Of a stretch of DNA of 64,000 nt, positions 25,901-37,900 are shown piece by piece. The number at the start of each line of letters is the position of its first letter. The stretch's first letter is position 1. Location: the NCBI GenBank assembly GCA_023053575.1, contig JAKZAP010000007.1, forward strand, positions 18,451,304 to 18,515,303. The letters run 5' to 3'. Position numbers and translations under genes: made by a program. This DNA is from Branchinecta lynchi. Lineage: Eukaryota > Arthropoda > Branchiopoda > Anostraca > Branchinectidae. The notes beneath the pieces are model-generated. The model saw only the letters and a list, made by a program, of their open reading frames with translations, did not search any database and was not told where the DNA came from.

Positions 25901-28900
25901 CTCTTCTCTTGCTCCCCAAAAAATGCTCGGATCTAGGAACGGAAGTTTCCGGGGGTATGTTGTGTCAGGTTCTTAAGTCAAGATAATTCGGGTCGCTAAT
26001 ATGCCTGCAAAGTTTCGTTGTCGTTTTACATCTGGAACTATTCTATCACACGACTACTGGAATTCCAGGAAACCCCCTCCAACTCCCCCCACAGAGCCCC
26101 AAAACCATCTGGCTCCGTCAATTTCATCTAGGCCTAATGCTTGTTCCATCCATTAAGTTTCGTCCCAATCCCTCTGCTTTTAGAGTTTCTTGAGTTTTCC
26201 ACCACCACCCCCCCCCCCATCCCCACAGGTATCGGACCCGACCCGGACGTGACACTGAACTTCCGAGGCGATAGCTCACCTGACAAGTTTCATTCAAATC
26301 CGATCACCCGTTCAAAAGTTATGCACGCCACTAGATTCCGGATTCCCATCCACCCACTCCCCCCACGATGGTCAGGTCGGGGAAACGGCTGTTCTCAAGT
26401 CAATCTGTTCGGATCCCTGACATACCTGCCAAGTTTCATCGCCCTAGGACATCAGGAAGTATGCCGAACTCGCGGGATCGCTAGAAATCCGGACCCCCAC
26501 CCCAACTCCCCCACAGTGCCCTGATCCGGTCCGGTTATGTCAATGACGTGTCTAGGACCTGTGCTTGTTTTTCCCACCAAGTTTCATCCCGATCCCTCCA
26601 CTTTAAGCGTTTCTCAAAATTTCCGGTTCCCTCCTTCAACTCCCCCCAGTGTTATCGGATCCGGCCCGGATTTAAAGTGAGATGTCGGAGACACGAGGTC
26701 ATCCTAAATATCAACCTTCATCAAGATCCGATCACCCGTTCGCAAGCTAAAAATACCTCAAATTTTAGCTTCACCCTCCCTCCACTCCCCCCCCCCCCCC
26801 CAGATGGTCGAATCGGGGAATTGACGATTTCTTATTTAAGCTGGTCGGGTCCCAGACATGCCTGTCAATTTCCATCGTCCCAGCACATCAGGAAGCACGG
26901 AACTCGCGGGATCACTACAAATTCGGACTTCTCCCCCCCCCCAACTCCCCCAAAGTGAGCGGATCCGTCCCGGTTATATCAGTCACGTATCTAGGACTTG
27001 TGCTTGTACTTTCCACCAAGTTTCATCCGGATCTCTCCACTCTAAGTGTTTTCCAAGATTTCCGGTTTCTCCCTCCAACTCCCCCCAGTGTCACCGGATC
27101 CGGTCTGGATTTAAAATGGAGAGTCTGAGACACGAAGTCCTTCCATATATCAAGTTTCATTAAGATCCGATCACCCGTTCGTAAGCTAAAAATATCTCAT
27201 TTTTCCTATTTTTTCCGGATTCCCCCTCCCTCCACTCCCCTCCAGATGGTCGGATCGAGGAAGCGACAATTTCTAATTTAATCTGGTCCAGTTCCTGATA
27301 GGCCTGCCAAGTTTCATCGTCCTAGCTTATCTGGAAGTGCCCGAACTAGCAAAACCGGGACCGACAGACCGACTGACGGACAGAAATTACAATCGCTATA
27401 TGGCACTTGAGTAAGCTCAAGTGCCATAAAAATTAAATTATTTTAATTCTCTTGAGGGACTACAAATGTGTCCACGATTTGTCTGGCTCAAAACTGAATT
27501 GCTAAACTTCGAGAACAATGAGAGAAACATGAGAACAAACGTGATTTTTCTGGCCTCTCTTCTGATTGAGTTCGGGTTTCATCGCCAATGAATCAAATTT
27601 CTGACTTGTATGCTAGATATCTGACAGATGATATTAGGCCGAATTTCCGACTGACAACCTGCAATTTTGTGTGTTCTTCTTATTTATATACAGGTTTTCT
27701 AGGAATCGATTGCCTTTGTAGTTTGTAAATATTAAAGGATAGAGTTATAAGTACACAGATGTGCCACAAATCCGAAACGGTAATTTCACAATACTAAATC
27801 GATTATTCGGGAACAATAAAATACCGCATTTCTAACAGGTCTTCAAGCCCATTTAAGTGAATTAGTGATTGACAACTAGAATGTGATATCTCAGCCCTTT
27901 TCAGTTAAACTTTAAAACTTACGACGTTCGCTTGCAGTGCCACCTTCGCGAACCCCGTTCTCTGCTTCCACAACAGCTCGTAGTAATGATCGCCGAGTAA
28001 AGCTTCGTAAACGCCTCCTGGTGCAATTGCGAGCAAATGTCCATCCTTCACAATCTCAGTGCAAGACTGAACGGTACCCGGAATGACCTTGAATGCTTCC
28101 AGGATTGGCCCCCAACCTAAAAACGCATTTAATGCATGTTTCGATTACCTGCGCAAAAGACAGAAATATAACAAATGCGCAAGCGCTCAGACGTGGAGAG
28201 TGAAAGTAAAATGTTTACCACATCTTATTTGCAAACAGCGTTAGAACATCCCCAATAACCAAACAAGTATTGAACTAACCTAATTTGAAAACATCCCGCT
28301 TTAAAAAACTTTTAATTTAAACAAACCGCGTGTAGAACTCCAAAAATCTTCTTCCAAGAACGGTTTCAATTACAATACTGAATGTTTTGCCAGCCAGTCC
28401 GACCCTTTAAACCTCTTTTCAATTAGCAAAGTAGTAACAACTGCAATAAACCAAATCGTAGCAGCCTAATACCCCCTTCGTCACAACTTCATTAAGAACG
28501 ACACTTAAGTCAACCTGGTCGGGTCACTGATGCGCCTGCCAAGTTTCATCCTCCTAGCACATCTGGAAGTATTTTATCGCTGGATCACTGGAACAATGGA
28601 ACCCCTTCCAACTTCCCCTACAGTGCACGGATCCTTTCCGATCCTGACAACTATGTATCTAGGGCTTGTGCTTGTTCTTCCCACCAAGTCCATCCCGATC
28701 CCTCAACTCTGAGCGTGTCACACGATTTCCGGTTTACCCTTTTTCCCTTCTCCCAACTTTCCGCAAAGTGACCGGATCCGATTCGGACTTGAGAGATGGG
28801 ACATATGAGATACGAGATCTTTCCAAATATCAAGTTTCACTAAGATCCGATCTCCCAATCAAAAGTTGTGTATATCTCAAGATGCCGGATTCCCCCTCCC

Positions 28901-31900
28901 TCCACTCCCCCCACGATGGTCGGATTACGGAAGTAACTATTTCCAAGTTAGTTTGGTCGGGTCCCTAGTAGGCTATGCATGCCAAGTCTCATCGTCCTGG
29001 CACATCTGGAAGTACTCTAACTCGCGATCACCGGACCAATCGACCGACCGACAGACCGACGAAAAAGTGGTCGGTATATGGCACTTGGCCGGAAGACAAG
29101 TGCCAGAAAAATGGCAGACAGGACAAACAATCCAGCGGAATTTTTTTTCGCACTTTCGGGTTCAACTTGTTTCAGTGGATTTTTACAATTTGGAGATTTA
29201 TTAATACAGTAGAAACAGAGAAATCAAGACAAAAATAATGGATTTAAATAGTATGCCATTTAGCTAATATGGAAGAAAAGCAGAAAACATGCTGCTAGAC
29301 ACGTTAACGGGAAAAAATAAGTCTCACTCGATATCTGGTGGACAGGAGACGATGGTCAAAAAAGGGTTCAAACGATAGCCTGAGAATGCTGCAAAACAAA
29401 TTTAAAGACAAAAAAACTCTCACCCGGTATCTGGAACACGAATCTATCACCAACGGTTCTGGCTAGTCTATTCTTGTAGAGGACCAATTTTGCAACTAGG
29501 TAGTAAATGTCTATGGGGGTGGCTCCATGGTAGAAGATCAAGAGCGCCCCTCCGTCTTCTGGTATATTATCTATGCCAGTTACCTCATACCCTATCAGGA
29601 AAAAATATGTGAAATTAAAGCTGACTCGATCTGGCAGACAGCCGGAGTGTTTGAATCGCCCACCTACAGTTTCTAAACGATACCATCCTCATTCCAAGTG
29701 TGAAATGGTTACAGCATTAACCATCCAACCGAGCATCAACCCTCTACAAATCCTTAAAGGACCCCTCTTGCTTTTCACTGTTTTCACACACCCAGTGGCG
29801 ACTTACGTGGTTACTGACCTCTGAAATCTTCATCTCTACAAAATCCTTGTGAACTGTTTATTTGACTTTTTTGTTTTCAAGCGCTAGCCGAGATTTTCCT
29901 GGGTTGCCAGACAATAACTTTGTTTTGTCTTTAACGTCAGCAAGTAGGCGTTGCCAAAGATGACTTCACCCCCTGTCATGAGTTCTCGGTTTCCATGACT
30001 TCTCAGCATTTTAACCACGGCGCATTTGTTTTAATAAAAAAAAATGCGAGAAGTACTTTAGCACGTAGCCCGGTCCGAGTCCGCAAGCGCTTACAATATT
30101 ACTCTTTTAACGAGGCAAATATGAATATTTTTGCAGTATACAATTTCCAGAGCATTTTATCCGGAAAAGTCTATTTCTAGTAAGAGCTGTGCTTTAAAAT
30201 TGCTAAATATTTAATACCATGCTCCGAAGCATACGAAATATTAAATATGTTTTAGTTTTCAATATTCAAAACATACAGTATTTTAAAAAGTTATAAGTGT
30301 ACAGCAAATAACTATATTGTTGACTGCTGAAACGGACAGGTCACGGATACGTCATCTAACGGATAAGGATAGATAACTGACTTGTGGAACCTGTGGAAAA
30401 ACAATTAAAGATTAAACATCTGATCTTGCGAAGCTACAATATAGCTCTAGTAAAATGTAGCTGACTTATCCGTTTTGTACCGTCAAATATGATTCGCAGT
30501 CAGCCTGGGCAGAAGCAATACCTATCACAGGAACCCCCCTCAAATCCCCTCACAGTGCCCAAATCCAAATTCTGTCTATGATGCACTAAGGGCTTGTGCT
30601 TGTTCTTCCCACCAAGTTTCATCCTGATCGCTCTACTCTAAGCGTATCACATGATTTCCAGTTCTCTCTTCTGACTCCCCCCACATTCACCGGTTCCGAA
30701 CCGGACTTGAAATGGGACGTCTGAGACACGAGGTCTTTCCAAATATCAAGTTTCATTAAGATCCGATCACCCATTCCACCCATTTATACCTCAATATTCC
30801 GGATTCCCCCTCCCTCCACTCCCCACGGGGTCGGATCGGGGAAGTGACTATTTAATTTGGTCGGATCACTGGTATGCCTGCCAAGTTTCATCGTCCTAGC
30901 ACATCTGGAAGCGCCCTAACTCGAGAACAGTGGACAGGCCGACCGACCGACCGAAAAGTGATCGGTATAAGATAAGATACGATAAGATTTTATTTGCGCT
31001 AAAAGCCAACGGCCATGGCAAATACGTATATGACAAAAAAAAAACAACACCACACACAAAAAATATTAAACTCCTATAGGCACCTATCCCTATGGGCTAA
31101 GGCTACCCTGAGGAACCTCACCAGCTGTTTTATATTTCCAAAACAGTTATTCCCTATTACACCACACATCCATTCTTCATCCATTCCCCTTCCGTTCACA
31201 CCAAAAATTTCTAACGTAAGTTCACTCAAACTTTCGCATTCACACAATAAATGCTTTAAATTCTCGTCCATGCTGCCACACATCGGACATGAATAAGGAC
31301 CGGACCGACCCTTTGCCCTCCCAATATACCGTCTTCTCTCCCCCAGTGGCAGACTGTCTGCCCTACAACTAATCAAATCCCGTGTTTCCTCCCTTTTAAG
31401 ACCCGCTTTAAAATACACTTCCTCCCCCCAAATCTCTTTAATTTTTGCATAAAACCTCAAAGACATTGACTCATCCTTGGCGACCTGCCAAGATTGAATT
31501 TCTTGATCCAACAGACGACTTTCCACCACCTTTCTCACATCACCCACAGGGAGTCCAGGCCCATCACCATTATTCCATAATTCTGACAAACCACATGGCA
31601 CTTGAGCGAAGCTGGAAGTGCCATAAAAACAAAACAAACGAGACCAAAGGTTTCGATGGGATCCCAAAAATTTAACATTTGATTCAAACAATTGGGTCAT
31701 GTCTTCGCCATTCAGTCTTCGTCAGATTCCTTGAATATTTGTACCGTTAAAATGAAGTTCAAAAATCAGTTCAGCATGTCTCCTTGCCCCGATACCGAAT
31801 CTCTAATCGATTTCAGAAACAACTTCGAGCTTCAACCAAATTTCCAGTTTCAGCGTGATGAGCCATTTGTCAAGCAAGAAATGTAAGTTCACATGTGGAT

Positions 31901-34900
31901 TCCTTACCCCCTCAATGAATATCTTATTAACTTATAAGCATACATGTTTTTACCGTAAATTCCAAACCCATCCTTTGCCTCTAAAGCTAGGAGTAAAGGA
32001 CCCATCTACGAACTTGACCTGTACTTTACTAGTGAATCCTCATTGAAAAACATCCTCGCTTGATATTTCCTCGTTTGAACATTATATATCAACCCCTTCG
32101 ACCTTCGATTACACTAGATCTATCCGACGTCACACAGAATAAACAAATGAATGCCGGCATCCGCGAGCAGAGCTCTACTAGTTTGAGAATAAAGGGGTAG
32201 GGACTGCTATAGCCGAAAACTGGTCGACAAATTTTGGGTCCGGTTTTCGCCGGATTCCGGGTTAACTACTTGTCCGGCAAGAAAATAACTTTCGTATTCA
32301 GATTCAGCATGTCTCCTTACCCCGAAATCAACTATCTCAATAACTTTTAAAAATATTTGTCCCCTTAATTTGAAACCCCCTCCCCCACCCCTGAGTGTAG
32401 GGCTACAGAGCCCATCTACGAACTCACCTTACTCTTAACCCCAAGAATCCTCACACCAAGTTTCATCAAAATATCTCGTTCCCTTCGAGCGTTACAGTAC
32501 GCACAGACGGACAACTCGTGCATTGTCATAGGTATCCCTCCACTTGCGTTTTGGGATCCCAAAAACACCAGACTTAAAAAAACAAGAGCTAGAAGCTCAG
32601 ATGACACTTAGTCGTGATGATACGCACTTTAAGGGCACTAGAAATTCATCTGCAATCAAAACCCTCGAGGCCTTTACTATCATGAATATGTATCGTTTGG
32701 TCAAAAGTATTATTTTTACTTTTTGGTTAAGATGCGCACTTTAAGGATACTAGAAATTCATTTTCAAGCAAAATCCCTGTGTCACAAAGACTACGGGCGC
32801 TGGGGGACCACGAAATATATCATCTGCTCAAAAGTTTGTGTTCACTTTGCTGTTAAGATGCGCACTTTAAGGCAGCTAGAAATTAATTTATAATCAAAAT
32901 CCTCAAAGGACCTGTCTTACCTATAATACTAATGGAACCTACTTCCATAATGACTCCATATATTTCTAAACACGGAGACCCCAATTTCGTACGGTACATT
33001 ATAACCCCTCTAGCAAAACCACGCTGATTTTCTCACATGCCGTGTTTTGCTACCTTCGATGTGTATCGCACTGTCGACGGTTGTCTGTGAGAAGTTTTTC
33101 CATCAGAAAAACCGGTTATGTAAATCGTTTCCCTGTTTTCAACGGGTCTCGGAAAAGGTTTAAAACAGCCAAAACTGTGGGTTATTTGTTGAAAACATAG
33201 CCTAGTTTGAAAATATTCAAATATTTTAAAATACTGTAAGTTGAAGAGTAAATACTGCGAGGGGTCCTTTAAGGCAAAAGTGACCGTGGGTACTTTGCGG
33301 TTAAGATGAGTACTTTATGGTCGGATGATGGGATGTGGGAAGTTTCAATTTCTCAGCCAACCTTGTCAAGTCTCTAATGTTCGAGTCAAGTTTTATTGTC
33401 CTAGCACATGTGGAAGTATCTTATATAATTCGCGATCACCCGGGACCCTACAACTTCCCTTACAGTGCGCGAATCCGGTCTGGTTCTGGTACTGATGTAT
33501 CTACGACTTGTGCTTGTTGTTCCCACCATGTTTGATCCCGATTGGTCCACTTTAAGCGTGTCACAAGGATTCCGATTCTCCCCTCACCCCCCACCGACAC
33601 ATTCATCGGATCCGGTCTAAACAACCTGATTTGGGACATTTGAGACACAAGGTCTTTCAAAATATCAAGTTTCATTAAGATCCGACCACCCGTTCGAGAA
33701 GTATACATGCCTCAAGATTCCGGATTCCCGATCCGTCCACCCCGATGGTCGGATCGGGGAACTAACTACTTCTAAGCAAATCTTGTCGTCTCTAATGTTC
33801 AAGCCAATTTGCATCGTCCTGGCACATCTGAAAGTACCTCGAAACATGATCACCGAAATTCCGGACCCCCCCCCCTCCAACTACCCCCCAGGTGACCGAA
33901 TCCGGTCCGGTTCTGTCACTAATATATCTAGGGCTTGTGCTTGTTCTTCATCAAGTTTCATCCTAACCGCTCCGCTTTAAGCGTGTCACAAGATTTCTGG
34001 TTCCCCCTCCGACTCCCCTCTCCCCACATTCATCAGATGCGGTCCGGACTCGAAATGGGACATCTGAGACACGAGGTCTTTCCAAATATGAAGTTTCATT
34101 AAGAACCGGTCACCCGTTCGAAAGTTATGCATGCCTCAAGATTCCGGATTTCCCATCCCTCCACGGTGGTTGGATCGGGGAAGTAAGTATTTCCAAGTTA
34201 GTTTTGTCGGGTCCCTGATACGTCTGCCAAGTTTCATCGTCCTAGCACTTCTGGAAGTACCCCAACTCGAGAACAGTGGACCGACAGAGAGACCAACCGA
34301 GAAGTGATCGGTATATGGCACTTGAGCGAAGCTGCAACTGACACAAGAAAACAAGACCAAAGGTTTCGATGGGATCCCAAAAATTCAATATTTGATCCAG
34401 ACAATTGGGTCTTGTCTACGCCAGGTCCAATCTTCGCCAGCCTCCTTGAACATTTTACTATTAAAATTCAGAAACAGATAAAGGCCAAAAAGCTAATCAT
34501 CTGAGAAAACCAAGTTCAGATATGGGTTCAGCATGTTTGTGTTTACCCCTATAAGTCATATCTGTTTTGACGACAACTTCCTGCCTTACTTCTGCGAATT
34601 TCCTGGTTTAGGCCGAACTCCGGAACTACCTGTCCGGCAAAAAAAAGAAGCTAAAATCGAATTCAGCGTCTCGCTCAGCGTTCCTTCTTTCCCCTATCTC
34701 GAACATCTAATCAACTTCAAATTAAAATTTAACTTAAAACAAATGTTCCGGTTCCAGCCGGATTCCGGGCGAACTATATGTCCGGGCACAAAATTACTGT
34801 CATACACGGATTCAGCATCTCTTCTTACCCCTAAATCGGATATCTAATCAACTACAAATACTTTTAACAATTTTCCAGTTTTGGCCAGATTTCGGGCGAA

Positions 34901-37900
34901 CTACTTGCCCGGCGAGAAAATGATTTTCACCGACGTGTTCAGCATGTCTTCCTACCCCTAAACCGAACATATAACTAACTTCAAATAAAACTATTACTTT
35001 TAATAGATTTTCCGGTTTCGACTGGATTCCTGGCTAACTACTTGTCCGGTGAAAAAATGGTTTTCACCACCGTGTTCAGCATGTCTTTTTACCCATAAAT
35101 CGAACATCGAATCAACTTCAAATAAAACTTTTACTTTTAACAAACTTTCCGGTTTTGGCCGGATTCCGGGCGAACTACTTGTCCGGCGAGAAAATGGTTT
35201 CCACCATCGTGTTCAGCATGTTTTCTTATAGCATAATCGACTGTCCCATTAGTTGCTTGCCTCTTAATTTAAACCCCCTCCCCCACCCCTAAATATAGGG
35301 CTACAAAGCCCATCTACGAACTCGACCTTACTCTTGACCCGAACAATTCTCACACCCAGTTTCATCAAAATATCTCATTCCCTTCAAGAGTTATCGTGCT
35401 TACAGACGGACGGACGGACGGACAACTTTTGCGATGTCATAGGTATCCCTCCACTTACGTTTTGGGATCCCAAAAACAGCTCACACCGAGAGGTACCCGC
35501 GCCATAGGGTACCTTTACGATGGTGGCAAAATAATTAAAACCAAAAACAAATACTCTAATTACTTTACCATACAAATCTAACCCACCTCACCTCCCTGCT
35601 GTATAACTTCAATAGTAACCTAATAGAAAATACGTAAATACCTCCCCCCCCCCCAAAAAAAAAAAAAAAACAACAACAAGATCGTGTTCAACTAACTACT
35701 ACAAAAGAAAAAGTTAGTAGGCTAAAGCTCAGTTTTCAAGCCAAGCTCTCAAGGCTCTCAAAGCTAAAAGGAGACTACACACTAGCAGCGCTATCCGAGA
35801 AACTTGAGAACCTGCTTGTGAAACATGAAGCTAAACTCGGCCAAGCTTCTTGCAGGAGACCTTACAACTTAATTCCTGGAAGAGTCGCCGGTCACCCCTA
35901 AGGTAGGGCGTTAGCCAGATATTTCCCGATTCGGGCTGATACTCGTAGAGACGTTTATGGATACCATGGTAGACGCGACAAAGAGTGCTTCCAGACATCA
36001 ATATCAAGGACAGTCGACCTGTGGATTATTGGATAAAGCGGCAGAAAGCTTACCATGCCATATTCTAGACGTCGCTTCCCAAATAGCACAGGCCAAGTTC
36101 TGGCATCCATGCCAAGGGTCTTCATGCAGTGCTTGGATAAGTTTCCTCCTATGGTGCCGATTTATGACTAGGACCAGGGACGATATATACAGCATAACCA
36201 GTATCAATCCAGGTAACAGGAAAACGGCAAGCAGGGGACTAACTAGCCACCACAACCAAGTGAGATAGTTAATGTCCACATCTTCAAGGCCTGTTGAAAT
36301 AAAATAACCGAAATAACATTAGGAACCATGATAAATAAACGGACAGATGTTATATTCATTATTTTAGGGAAAGATGGAATACAACAAAGAAACTACATTT
36401 AAATTCTGTTACACCAAATTTTTTAATGAACTGTAATGTCTCGGGGGACAAGCAACGGCAAAATAGAAGGAATCTGGAAACAATATTTATTCCTGACGAT
36501 AATACAGTGAGGGGAAACGTAGAAATAGCCGTGGTAGTGTAGGAGTGTAGGAGCATTCAAGAAATTATCAATTCAAACATGGCTTTCCGGGATGATGTGC
36601 TCCATACAAATATAAGAGGCTTTATGCCTTTTATACTCGTTTCAGAAAATACAATTCCATTACATGCCCCGTGGCAATAACTGTAGCCTAAAGGGGCAAT
36701 AAGGGGCATCCACACAACACTGGTAAGGGACAACGTCGATTGTGATTTGACATTCTTCTGTTTTGCTTGTTCTTTTGGGATCATATTCACCTAGCCAGGG
36801 GCGTCGTAAGGGGGGGGGGGGGGCAGTATTCGGTAGTTATCACGAATTTGGTGAGAAAATTTGCTGAAATTATCTGGTAATTTTCCGATACCAGAACTAT
36901 TTGGCATATTTATGGAGATTCGATAGTTAGACAGAATCCCGAATAAGCTATCGGTTCAAAATTATCGGTATCATGATTGGCATTCGGAAATCTATTCGGT
37001 ATAATCTAAACTTATTCGGTATAACAACTGGGATTCGGCAATTTATTCGGTATAAACTGCCAGGATTCGGGAGTTACCACGAACCTCGAAACGGAATAGG
37101 TCGAGTGAAGCACTGGTCGCAGACAAAATGGCTGATCTATGATTTCATCGATAGTCCTTACTTTTATTTTGGATCCCAAAAAGAAGATCTAATCACAAAT
37201 GTTTCGAAAAATCCGCTGGCGTTGCTATTCGTAATATTCTCTATTTTGTGGAAGGGCGCGTCATTTGACTGGGGTTTAAGCCAGTTTTAGGATTGGGATT
37301 TCGAAACATTAAAACCTCTGGGTGGAAATAGTTAAATTTGGCAGGAAAAAGCTAACTTAATCTTGCCTGCGGCGCTCACTTTATGTCTGCGGCGCTCACT
37401 TTAGGTGATCATAGGTAGTGTTGACCAGATTACTGTAGCTCTGGCTGCCGGAACGCCGCTGCATCCGATTTCTGGAACTTCTTAGAGTCTAGGTATTTGA
37501 TCCACGGTAAACGATAGAATTTTTAAGAGAAGCAGTTAAATATTAGCCTATAGTTTTAAACAAAAACTGGATTTCCAAACTTTTCGCCGGCGGCGCTCGA
37601 TTTAATTTTCTCTTGGCTATAATAGATAGAAGCTGTTACTGCAATAGTGCCCGGCAATAAATTCTTCATGTGGCCTTCGCCAAAACGCCGCCTGATAGTT
37701 GGCTTATCGTCTTTCACGCTGCCCTTTAATGTTACTCTTCCTACCTAATCCTTTCTGTTCCATAGTTTAAAGCTCGAATTCTCAGTTTCTGGGATTCGAT
37801 AAAATTTTTGAGAGATTCGGTAAAATTTTGGCTCAGCACCCTCGCAAAGAAAATGAACTTGCGACGTCCCTGCACCTAGCCCTTTTTTGTCCTCACTCTT

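Noticed and set aside
26141..27163. Series of 100-136 codon ORFs in the plus-oriented Helentron-like copy
   Set aside because: They are the same module translated again (HPLSFVPIPLL-type phrases recur at 8043 and 15877). Repeat artefacts, not genes.
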